DNA of 18,411 nt from Propionibacteriaceae bacterium UBA4569. GTDB lineage: Bacteria > Actinomycetota > Actinomycetes > Propionibacteriales > Propionibacteriaceae. Positions 7,865 to 13,836 of this stretch are shown here, one piece after another (position 1 is the first letter of the stretch; each line of letters opens with the position of its first letter). The notes under the pieces are model-generated. The model worked only from the letters and a program-made list of their open reading frames with translations. It ran no database searches and was not told the DNA's origin. The translations under genes were made by a program, and so were the position numbers. The DNA is taken from NCBI GenBank assembly GCA_002387005.1, contig DGKN01000081.1, positions 3,303 to 21,713 on the forward strand, in the 5' to 3' direction.

Positions 7865-7905
7865 GTTACCCCTCAGGCAATGGACGAGCCCTCGCGTCTC
7901 TGGTC

Positions 7906-7911
7906 TACTGT
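7906..7911 (+). promoter_or_regulatory. -10 box (TACTGT) for leaderless ppgK
   Basis: TACTGT is followed by 6 nt (gacgcc) and then the ATG at 7918, so transcription would start at or next to the start codon. No Shine-Dalgarno is present. TGGACG at 7881-7886 is a weak -35 candidate, 19 nt upstream. The arrangement fits the leaderless mRNAs common in actinobacteria. Confidence 0.55.
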
Positions 7912-7917
7912 GACGCC

Positions 7918-8673
7918 ATGAGCACAGTGCTGGGCATCGACATCGGTGGATCGGGCGTCAAGGGCGCCCCCGTTGACCTGGGGACGGGAGAGTTCGTGGC
8001 GGAGCGGCTGCGGATCGAGACCCCGGCCGAGTCGACCCCCAAGAATGTCGCGAAGGTCGTCGGCCAGATCGTCGACCACTTCGCCGATCAGCTCGGCGAC
8101 GGCCCGGTCGGCATCACCGTCCCGGCCCCCGTGGTGCACGGGATGATCCCCTTCATGGCGAACCTCGACAAGAAGTGGAAGAAGCTCGAGGCCGAGAAGT
8201 TCTTCTCCGACGAACTCGGGCGCGCGGTGACCATCGTCAATGACGCCGATGCGGCCGGCGTCGCCGAGGTGCAGTTCGGTGCTGCCAAGGGCGCCGAGGG
8301 TGTCGTCATCATGACCACCTTGGGTACGGGCATCGGCACGGCGGTCATCAACGACGGCGTCCTGCTCCCGAACACCGAGCGGGGCCACATCGAGGTCGAC
8401 GGCAAGGACGCTGAGAAGCGCGCCGCCGCCTCCGCCCGCGAGCGCGAGGGCCTCAGCTACGACGAGTGGGTGCCGCGTCTGCAGCGCTACTACGAGACCC
8501 TCGAAATGCTGCTGTGGCCCGACCTGTTCGTCGTCGGCGGTGGCGTGTCCAAGAAGGCGGACAAGTTCCTGCCGCAGCTGAAGCTCCGTGCGCCGATCAT
8601 CCCCGCCAAGCTGCAGAACCAGGCGGGCATCATCGGCGCCGCCTGGCTCGCGTCCGAGCACGCGTCCAAGTAG
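7918..8673 (+). CDS. ppgK: Polyphosphate glucokinase
   Basis: A 251-aa ROK-family kinase, the usual PPGK length, that phosphorylates glucose to glucose-6-phosphate with inorganic polyphosphate (and often ATP). It begins with the phosphate-binding DIGGSGVKG (8-16). VNDADAAGVAE (107-117) holds the catalytic aspartate (D109) in the ROK arrangement, TLGTGIGTA (134-142) is the second phosphate loop, NTERGHIEV (152-160) contacts glucose, and WPDLFVVGGGVSKK (200-213) is highly typical of actinobacterial PPGK. The ROK zinc-cysteine cluster is absent, as expected for this group. Cytosolic. It is preceded by a -10 box placed for leaderless translation and followed by a dense inverted-repeat region. With pgi about 8 kb away it feeds glycolysis and nucleotide-sugar supply. 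Confidence 0.95.
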   Translation: MSTVLGIDIGGSGVKGAPVDLGTGEFVAERLRIETPAESTPKNVAKVVGQIVDHFADQLGDGPVGITVPAPVVHGMIPFMANLDKKWKKLEAEKFFSDELGRAVTIVNDADAAGVAEVQFGAAKGAEGVVIMTTLGTGIGTAVINDGVLLPNTERGHIEVDGKDAEKRAAASAREREGLSYDEWVPRLQRYYETLEMLLWPDLFVVGGGVSKKADKFLPQLKLRAPIIPAKLQNQAGIIGAAWLASEHASK

Positions 8674-8694
8674 TCCGTCCACGCTCTGTTTCCG

Positions 8695-8764
8695 CTGATC
8701 AGTCCCCTGAGTGCCGGATCAGTCCCCGTCGATTGGGGCTGATGTGTTCCTTCGGGGACTGATC
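8695..8764. repeat. Clustered direct and inverted copies of gatcagtcccc; probable bidirectional terminator or REP-like element
   Basis: Between the convergent ppgK and ACT genes there are two direct copies of gatcagtcccc (8697-8707 and 8717-8727) and a perfect 12-bp inverted match, gatcagtccccg (8717-8728) against cggggactgatc (8753-8764), with a 24-nt loop. A shorter degenerate copy, ggggctgat (8735-8743), can pair with either direct copy. Further arms are tccgtcc (8675-8681) with ggacgga near 8780, and cctgag near 8706 with ctcagg near 8790. No T-tract follows, so Rho-independent termination is uncertain; folding in both strands is clear. Confidence 0.6.
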
Positions 8765-8791
8765 GGGTGAAACTGGCGACGGACGGAGGAC

Positions 8792-9295
8792 TCAGGCCAG
8801 GTCGAGGTCGACCATCAGCTCGGTGGCGATGGCCTCCAGCGCCTCACGGACCGCATCCGGCTCGACGCCCTCGGGCAGCCTGATGCGGGCATCGGCCTCG
8901 AACAGCGTCCCGTCGCCCATCGGGGCGGCCACCGTGTCGGTCGCCAGCTCGTCGATGGTGATCCCGAGACCCGCCAGCGTGCGGGCGACCTCGCGGACGA
9001 TGCCCGGACGGTCCTGGCCGACCAGGTGCAGCGACAGGTAGTCGCCGTCGGCGTCCGCGGGAGAATCGGCGCGGGTGACCCGCACCTCCAGCGTGCCGAG
9101 TTCGTCCATCGCGTCCACGAGTTCGTCGACCTTCGCGTCGTCCACCTCGACGAGCACGATGCCGGCGAACTTGCCGGCCAGCCGGGCCATCTCGCTCTCG
9201 AGCCAGTTGCCGCCATGGTCTGCCACCGCGCTCGCGAGGGCGGCCACCAGACCTTCCCGGTCGTCCGCGACTGCCGTCAACACCAGCTTTGCCAT
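8792..9295 (-). CDS. Two-ACT-domain regulatory protein, GcvR-like
   Basis: A 167-aa protein made of two ACT domains (about residues 3-76 and 85-163). Domain 1 opens with LVLTAVADDREGLVAALASAV, and domain 2 with YLSLHLVGQDRPGIVREVARTL. DREG and DRPG are the typical ACT loop where a small ligand, usually an amino acid, binds. Tandem-ACT proteins of this size resemble GcvR, the glycine-cleavage regulator, but actinobacterial members are mostly uncharacterised, so the ligand and target are unknown. No DNA-binding domain is present. Start at ATG 9295, where no Shine-Dalgarno is seen; a TAGGCT -10 box stands 6 nt upstream. A possible 47-aa membrane-peptide gene ends 9 nt upstream on the same strand. 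It faces ppgK across a repeat-rich gap. Confidence 0.8.
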   Translation of the reverse strand: MAKLVLTAVADDREGLVAALASAVADHGGNWLESEMARLAGKFAGIVLVEVDDAKVDELVDAMDELGTLEVRVTRADSPADADGDYLSLHLVGQDRPGIVREVARTLAGLGITIDELATDTVAAPMGDGTLFEADARIRLPEGVEPDAVREALEAIATELMVDLDLA

Positions 9296-9301
9296 GCGGC
9301 G

Positions 9302-9307
9302 AGCCTA
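9302..9307 (-). promoter_or_regulatory. -10 box (TAGGCT) for leaderless ACT-domain gene
   Basis: On the minus strand TAGGCT is followed by CGCCGC and then the ATG at 9295. The 6-nt distance matches the other leaderless candidates in this window. It overlaps the stop codon of the possible small membrane-peptide gene (9305-9307), so promoter and stop may share these bases or one reading may be wrong. Confidence 0.4.
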
Positions 9308-9448
9308 TCGGTCACCCACGCTGGATGCCTGCTGCGTGGGGTGGGCACCCCCATGGTCGGCCTGCATCGCCAGCATCCCTACCAGGGGCATGCACAGCGT
9401 CAGGAGGACACCAGCGATCACATGGCTGAGGGTTCGGCGCAGCGGCAT
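9305..9448 (-). CDS. Possible small membrane peptide (47 aa)
   Basis: The minus-strand frame from ATG 9448 encodes MPLRRTLSHVIAGVLLTLC and then MPLVGMLAMQ, followed by a short polar tail ending VGDR. A basic start followed by about 20 hydrophobic residues looks like a membrane anchor or signal segment. gagaagg stands about 8 nt before the ATG, an acceptable Shine-Dalgarno. The frame is open for 16 codons further upstream to a TAG but has no other start codon. It ends 9 nt before the ACT gene on the same strand, which would suit co-translation. I do not recognise a family. The 9449-9585 stretch upstream holds nothing else I can support. Confidence 0.4.
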   Translation of the reverse strand: MPLRRTLSHVIAGVLLTLCMPLVGMLAMQADHGGAHPTQQASSVGDR

Positions 9449-9585
9449 CGGGACTGCCTTCTCGAGCCGGGGCTCCAGAGCCCCCGCCCGCGTCTAGAAG
9501 TGGTTGCCTCCATGCTGCCCGACGACTTGGACACCCGTCCATCCCTCACGGGGTTGGGGACCCCAGCTGGCTCCCCATGTCTCGC

Positions 9586-10521
9586 TCAGGCGGTCCAGAG
9601 TTGCACCCAATCGATGCTGAAAGGTCGCCCCACTCCAGTCCCAAGTATGACGTTCATCCCGCGTCGTTCCGCTTCAAGATCGAATATCCCGAAGCTAACG
9701 TCCGAACGTTTGTTTGAGGTCGAATCTTCCACCATTTCGGGTAACACACCATCGACCGTCCGCCGTACAGACCTCAGTTCAACGCCGTTCAAATACCATG
9801 AAAACTTCTCGGCGGACCAAAGGCAGCCTACAACCTGCCACTGGGAAAAATCACTGCCTGTGGCTGTGCTGACGTTGGGGTTCCGAAAGTGAGACTCGAC
9901 CGTTGGGGTGCGCCAGACATGGACCGTGCCTCCGAACACATCTGACGGGTTACCAGACTCGAAGAAGTCCAGTTCCGCGTACCCCTCGCCCCCCACCGTG
10001 TTGTCGAACAGCGACTGGCTTACGGACCAGAAGGCAGGCCAAGACATTCCCCCACCCTGGACACCCGCGTGTCCGGAAGGAAACTTGATTCGCGCTTCGA
10101 AGTAACCCTGGCCGAAAGTCTGTCCCGCACGAGTATTCGGATCCATCGTCGCCAGCTGCATGTTGAAATTGCTTGTCAAGGGGGAGATGGTCAGCACTGA
10201 CTCCCGCACCTCGATCGCCTCCCGTGGGGTATCAGACATGTTCCAAAGGTGCACACCAGATGGGTACCAGATGTACCCATTTTTGCCAGTGCAATTCATG
10301 TCGATGGTCGCAAGGTCATCGAAATCATCGAACAGGACGCGATTGGTAAAGCCTGCGGCCGCCGCAGGTGGAGGGACGTCCCTCACTCGCCCATAACCAG
10401 TGGAATCACGCTCAGATCGGTCCCCGATTAGTGCGACCACCCCCAACCCGGTGAGGGCCGCAGCCAAGGTGCGGCGTGTGGCTCGCGGGCGCGCCTCGGC
10501 CTCAATTGGATTGGAGTTCAC
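9586..10521 (-). CDS. Exported GH16-family glycoside hydrolase
   Basis: A 311-aa protein. The N-terminus has RATRRTLAAALTGLGVVAL (13-31), a twin-arginine-like export signal or anchor (TRRTLA). The beta-jelly-roll domain (about 60-311) has GYFEARIKFP (139-148), WPAFW (161-165) and the GH16 catalytic signature ELDFFE (183-188; E183 nucleophile, D185, E188 acid/base). GH16 enzymes cut beta-1,3 or mixed beta-glucans, galactans or bacterial exopolysaccharides outside the cell; the target here is unknown. The start is GTG 10521, placed 6 nt after a perfect TATACT box. Base composition stands out: two 60-nt stretches I counted are about half G+C, far below argS and pgi, and codon use is relaxed, which suggests horizontal acquisition. 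It sits 50 nt downstream of argS, and may process the polysaccharide made by nearby genes. Confidence 0.85.
   Translation of the reverse strand: MNSNPIEAEARPRATRRTLAAALTGLGVVALIGDRSERDSTGYGRVRDVPPPAAAAGFTNRVLFDDFDDLATIDMNCTGKNGYIWYPSGVHLWNMSDTPREAIEVRESVLTISPLTSNFNMQLATMDPNTRAGQTFGQGYFEARIKFPSGHAGVQGGGMSWPAFWSVSQSLFDNTVGGEGYAELDFFESGNPSDVFGGTVHVWRTPTVESHFRNPNVSTATGSDFSQWQVVGCLWSAEKFSWYLNGVELRSVRRTVDGVLPEMVEDSTSNKRSDVSFGIFDLEAERRGMNVILGTGVGRPFSIDWVQLWTA
10260..10284 (+). terminator. Terminator-like hairpin antisense within the GH16 gene
   Basis: On the + strand atgggtac (10260-10267), a 5-nt loop, the perfect partner gtacccat (10273-10280) and four more T (10281-10284) form a compact Rho-independent-like terminator. 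It is antisense to the GH16 coding sequence (residues about 81-90). It would stop transcripts crossing the gene backwards; it may also be chance. Confidence 0.3.
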
Positions 10522-10527
10522 ATTGAG

Positions 10528-10533
10528 AGTATA
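10528..10533 (-). promoter_or_regulatory. -10 box (TATACT) for leaderless GH16 gene
   Basis: Minus-strand TATACT, a near-ideal -10, is followed by CTCAAT and the GTG start at 10521. The transcript should begin at the start codon. An overlapping ATG one base off is closed at once by TGA, so GTG is the start. The -35 region is weak. Confidence 0.6.
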
Positions 10534-10571
10534 TGGCTGAGCCAGAACGAAGTAAGTTTACGCGGGACACA

Positions 10572-12206
10572 TCACATGCGTTCGGGTGCCTCGATGCCCA
10601 ACAGGTCCAGGCCCTTGGCGAGCACCTTGCGGGTCAGCGCGCACAGCCCCAGCCGGGACGCCCGCACCTCGCCCTCGCTCTTCAGCACCGGGCATTGCTC
10701 GTAGAAGGACGCGTACGCGCTCGCCAGCTCGTACAGGTAGGTGCACAGCTTGTGCGGGGTCAGCGCCTCGGCCACCTCGTCAACGACCTCGCCGAAGCGC
10801 GACAACAGCAGTGCCAACTGCTGCTCGGCCGGCTCGTCCAGCACCGTGATCGGCCCCACGGCCAGCCCCTGCGAGTCGGCCGTCCGCAGGATCTGCGCGC
10901 ACCGGGCGTGGGCGTACTGCAGGTAGGGGCCGGTGTCACCGGTGGTCTGGGTCATCCGCTCCGGGTCGAAGACGTAGTCCTTCTGCAGCCCGGACGACAG
11001 GTCGGCGTACTTGATGGCGGCCAGCGCGATCTCGGGCGTGGCGTTCTGTTCGGCCAGGTCGAGCAGGTCCGACAGTTTGAAGGCCGACCCGTCGCGCGAC
11101 TTCAGCGGCTTGTTGTCGTCGCCGAGCACCATGCCGTACCCGATGTGCTGGGCCTGCACCGAGTCGGGCAGGTAGCCAGCCTTGCGGGCGGCGGCGAAGA
11201 CCTGGGCGAAGTGACCGGCCTGACGAGCGTCGGTGACGTAGATGATGCGGTCGGCGTTCAGCTCGCGCACCCGGCGCCGGATCGCCGCCAGGTCGGTGGT
11301 GGCGTAGCCATAGCCACCGTCGCGCTTGCGGACGATCAGCGGGGCTTCGAAGCCGTCCACGAAGACGCACAGGGCACCGTCGTCGACCACCGCGACGCCA
11401 GACTCCTCGAGCTCCTTGACCAGCACGGGCAGGTCGTCGTTGTAGGTGCTCTCGCCGGCAAGGTCGTCGTCGGTCAACAGGACGTTGAGCCGTTCATAGG
11501 CCTCGTTGAAGCCCGGCTTGGAGATGTCGACGAGCTGCTTCCAGATGCGCAGCGACTCCTCGTCCCCACCCTGGAAGGTCGAGACCCGGGCCCTGGCGCG
11601 GGTGGCGAAGTCGTCGTCCGACTTGAAGTGGGCGGCGGCGCGCTTGTACAGCTCGTCCGCCTCGGCGAGGGTGAGCGAGGACGCGTCGATGCCCTCCTCC
11701 AGGATCTGTTCGATCAGCATGCCGAACTGGGTGCCCCAGTCGCCGATGTGGTTCTGCGGGATGACGGTGTCACCCTCCGCGGTCAGCACCCGGTTGAAGC
11801 AGTCACCGATGATCGTGGTGCGCAGGTGGCCGACGTGCATCTGCTTGGCGACGTTGGGTGCGGAGTAGTCGATGACGACGCGCTGCGGCTGCTCGGTGAG
11901 GGGGATGCCGAGGCGCTCGTCTTCCAGCAGTTCCTGCGCGGTCCGGGCCAGCACGGAGGCCTTGATGCGGAAGTTGATGAAGCCCGGGCCAGCGATCTCC
12001 AGCGGCTCGCACAGGTCGTCCAGTTGCAGCTTCTCGACGATGGACGCTGCGACCTCGCGCGGCGGACGTCCCTCGGCCTTGGCCAGGCGCAGCGCGACAT
12101 TCGACTGGAAGTGGCCGAACTGCGGCTTGGTGGCCGGACGCATCTCGGGGTCGACGCCGGTGACGGACTGGACGCGTTCGGTGAGCAGGGAGGGCAAGGA
12201 CGACAT
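10572..12206 (-). CDS. argS: Arginyl-tRNA synthetase
   Basis: A 544-aa class I synthetase, the normal length for bacterial ArgS, charging tRNA-Arg in the cytosol. The N-terminal Add1 domain includes HFQSNVALRLAK (32-43). The catalytic HIGH motif is HVGH (124-127) in SAPNVAKQMHVGHLRTT. GDWGTQFG (155-162) is typical of ArgS, and the KMSK equivalent is LKSRDGSAFKL (368-378), the usual degenerate form. The DALR anticodon-binding domain (about 430-544) ends with PERM, a common ArgS terminus. Of two close ATGs, 12206 is preferred because gaaaga then lies 9 nt upstream; for 12215 it would touch the codon. The frame stays open to 12548, but that extension is not homologous-looking and runs through the tandem repeats. 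Divergent from the DinB-family gene. A 1087-aa opposite-strand frame here is a shadow. Confidence 0.96.
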   Translation of the reverse strand: MSSLPSLLTERVQSVTGVDPEMRPATKPQFGHFQSNVALRLAKAEGRPPREVAASIVEKLQLDDLCEPLEIAGPGFINFRIKASVLARTAQELLEDERLGIPLTEQPQRVVIDYSAPNVAKQMHVGHLRTTIIGDCFNRVLTAEGDTVIPQNHIGDWGTQFGMLIEQILEEGIDASSLTLAEADELYKRAAAHFKSDDDFATRARARVSTFQGGDEESLRIWKQLVDISKPGFNEAYERLNVLLTDDDLAGESTYNDDLPVLVKELEESGVAVVDDGALCVFVDGFEAPLIVRKRDGGYGYATTDLAAIRRRVRELNADRIIYVTDARQAGHFAQVFAAARKAGYLPDSVQAQHIGYGMVLGDDNKPLKSRDGSAFKLSDLLDLAEQNATPEIALAAIKYADLSSGLQKDYVFDPERMTQTTGDTGPYLQYAHARCAQILRTADSQGLAVGPITVLDEPAEQQLALLLSRFGEVVDEVAEALTPHKLCTYLYELASAYASFYEQCPVLKSEGEVRASRLGLCALTRKVLAKGLDLLGIEAPERM

Positions 12207-12286
12207 GGGGCACATTCTTTCACGGGCACCCGTCGGCTCTTCGCGCATGGCGAAGGGGCTGGTGGCCCGCTGCCATCGGGCGTTGT

Positions 12287-12356
12287 ATGGAACCGAACGC
12301 ATGGAACCGAACGCATGGAACCGAACGCATGGAACCGAACGTATGGAACTGAACCA
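12287..12356 (+). repeat. Five 14-bp tandem repeats (atggaaccgaacgc) upstream of the DinB-family gene
   Basis: Units lie at 12287-12300, 12301-12314, 12315-12328 (identical), 12329-12342 (last base c to t) and 12343-12356 (atggaactgaacca, diverged). The array sits between divergent argS and the DinB-family gene and ends where the Shine-Dalgarno aggaggag (12356-12363) begins. Each unit carries an ATG. As 14 is not a multiple of three, copy-number change would shift which upstream ATG is in frame with the gene. It could instead be an array of regulator-binding sites. Confidence 0.9.
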
Positions 12357-12366
12357 GGAGGAGACC

Positions 12367-12903
12367 ATGACACTCGACCTGTTCGCAGACGCCTTCGGAC
12401 GCGTCGCCGAGAACCTGCCCCCGACCATCACCGGCCTCACCACCGACCAACTTGCCTGGCGACCGGCACCGGGCGCGAACCCCGCCGGCTGGTTGGCCTG
12501 GCACCTCGCCCGCGTGGAGGACGAGCAGGTGGCCGACCTCGTCCGCAAGCTCGTCGATCCCTCGGCCGAAACCGTCTGGGAGCAGGGCTGGCGGGATCGC
12601 TTCGCCCTTCCCTACGCCGCCGACGCGCACGGCTATGGCATGTCGGACGAACAGGTGGATGCCTTCGGCGCCACCGACCCGAGCCTGCTGCTCGGTTACT
12701 ACGCCGACGTCCACGGCGCCACCCTTGCGGCGCTGGACGCCTTCGACGCCCACCCGGGTGCGCTGGACCGTGTCGTCGACACCGGCTGGGATCCGCCGGT
12801 CACCGGTGCGGTGCGGCTGGTGAGCGTCCTGGACGACGTTGCCCAACACGTCGGACAGCTCGCATACCTGCGCCACCTGATCGAGGCTCAGCGGTCGGCG
12901 TAA
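12367..12903 (+). CDS. DinB-fold / DUF664-type protein, possible mycothiol-dependent enzyme
   Basis: A 178-aa four-helix-bundle protein. Family marks are GWLAWHLARVEDEQ (41-54, with metal-ligand H46) and the C-terminal DDVAQHVGQLAYLRHL (156-171, H161 and helix). The central HGATLAALDAF (116-126) completes the bundle. DinB-like proteins bind a divalent metal through about three His/Asp residues; in actinobacteria many are predicted or shown to be mycothiol S-transferases in detoxification, while others have unknown roles. The start at ATG 12367 has a very strong Shine-Dalgarno, aggaggag (12356-12363), directly after the 14-bp repeat array. The ORF continues upstream through the repeats, but no Shine-Dalgarno supports those ATGs. 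Followed by the aldo/keto reductase after 71 bp, which has its own promoter candidate. Confidence 0.78.
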   Translation: MTLDLFADAFGRVAENLPPTITGLTTDQLAWRPAPGANPAGWLAWHLARVEDEQVADLVRKLVDPSAETVWEQGWRDRFALPYAADAHGYGMSDEQVDAFGATDPSLLLGYYADVHGATLAALDAFDAHPGALDRVVDTGWDPPVTGAVRLVSVLDDVAQHVGQLAYLRHLIEAQRSA

Positions 12904-12939
12904 GGCATCGCCAGCCCTGTTTCCCGCCCAGCCCGCGAC

Positions 12940-12945
12940 TAGGGT
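12940..12945 (+). promoter_or_regulatory. Candidate -10 box (TAGGGT) for the aldo/keto reductase gene
   Basis: TAGGGT lies in the 71-bp gap between the DinB-family gene and the reductase. It would start the transcript near 12952 and leave about 23 nt of leader with GGAGG at 12963-12967. No strong -35 is visible. It shares the hexamer with 2159-2164. Confidence 0.35.
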
Positions 12946-12974
12946 CGAACCCGTACTCAACCGGAGGTAACACC

Positions 12975-13796
12975 ATGACTGTTCCATTCCTCACCCTCAA
13001 CGACGGCGTGAAGATCCCCCAGCTCGGCTTCGGCGTCTGGCAGGTGGACCCTGCCGAGGTGCAGCCCGTCGTCGCCAAGGCCCTCGAGGTGGGTTACAAC
13101 CACATCGACACGGCTGCCGCCTACAACAACGAGGAGGGCGTCGGACGGGCGATCGCCGAGTCGGGCATCGCCCGCGACGACCTCTTCGTCACCACCAAGC
13201 TGTGGAACGATTCCCACAAGAAGGACGCCGCCCGCAAGGCGATCGAGACCAGCCTCGAGAAGCTCGGCCTCGACCACCTGGACCTCTACTTGATCCACTG
13301 GCCCGCGACGAAGAAGTACGGCGATGCCTACATCGAGGCCTGGGACGCCATGCAGGAGTTCAAGGCCGAGGGCCTGACCCGCTCGATCGGCGTCTCAAAC
13401 TTCCACGCCGCCCACCTGGACGCCCTGAACGGCGCCACGCCCAGCGTCGACCAGGTCGAGCTGCACCCGACCTTCAACCAGGCCGAGCTGCGCAAGGTGC
13501 TCGACTCGCGCGACATCACCACCGAGGCGTGGAGCCCGCTGGGCCAGTCGAAGGACCTAAAGGACGAGAAGATCGCGCGCATCGCGTCCGAGCTGGGCGT
13601 CAGCCCGGCGCAGGTGATCATCCGCTGGCACCTGCAGCTGGGCAACGTCGTGATCCCCAAGTCGGTCACCCCCGAGCGCATCGCGTCCAACTTCGACGTC
13701 TTCGGCTTCGAACTGTCGTCCGAGCAGATGGACGCGGTGAACTCCGTCGACTCCGGCAACCGCCTGGGCGCCGCCCCGGAGGACGCCGACTTCTGA
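12975..13796 (+). CDS. Aldo/keto reductase, 2,5-diketo-gluconate reductase type (AKR5-like)
   Basis: A 273-aa (beta/alpha)8 NADPH-dependent reductase of normal length. The catalytic tetrad is visible: D45 and Y50 in [12 protein letters not shown]75 in VTTKLWN and H108 in YLIHWP. IGVSNF (138-143) and the cofactor-binding [15 protein letters not shown] (226-240) are typical. Such enzymes reduce aldehydes, methylglyoxal or keto-sugars in the cytosol; the substrate cannot be told from sequence. Start at ATG 12975 with GGAGG 7 nt upstream. A much longer frame in register passes back through the DinB gene region and the argS antisense and is not real. It precedes the leaderless UDP-glucose dehydrogenase by 40 bp. 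Confidence 0.92.
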   Translation: MTVPFLTLNDGVKIPQLGFGVWQVDPAEVQPVVAKALEVGYNHIDTAAAYNNEEGVGRAIAESGIARDDLFVTTKLWNDSHKKDAARKAIETSLEKLGLDHLDLYLIHWPATKKYGDAYIEAWDAMQEFKAEGLTRSIGVSNFHAAHLDALNGATPSVDQVELHPTFNQAELRKVLDSRDITTEAWSPLGQSKDLKDEKIARIASELGVSPAQVIIRWHLQLGNVVIPKSVTPERIASNFDVFGFELSSEQMDAVNSVDSGNRLGAAPEDADF

Positions 13797-13823
13797 TCCG
13801 ACAGGCCGACCCTGCGACGCGGT

Positions 13824-13829
13824 TACACT
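13824..13829 (+). promoter_or_regulatory. -10 box (TACACT) for leaderless ugd
   Basis: TACACT is followed by 7 nt (cgcgaac) and the ATG at 13837, so the mRNA would begin at or near the start codon. No Shine-Dalgarno precedes the gene. The -35 region has no clear match. Confidence 0.55.
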
Positions 13830-13836
13830 CGCGAAC

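Noticed and set aside
9312..9542. A 76-aa minus-strand frame upstream of the ACT gene
   Set aside because: Pro/Ala/Gly-rich without any start context; the alternative frame with ATG 9448 looks more protein-like.
12287..12356. CRISPR array or iteron-type origin
   Set aside because: Units are contiguous with no spacers and only 14 bp; no replication gene, cas gene or AT-rich unwinding region is near.
12301..12366. ATGs inside the tandem repeat as starts of the DinB-family protein
   Set aside because: In frame from 12301, but without a Shine-Dalgarno; ATG 12367 follows aggaggag and matches the usual N-terminus.
10533..13796. A 1087-aa + strand open frame
   Set aside because: Its first two-thirds are antisense to argS, with low-complexity Arg/Gly/Val/Asp-rich text and no domain; only the part from ATG 12975 is real (aldo/keto reductase).
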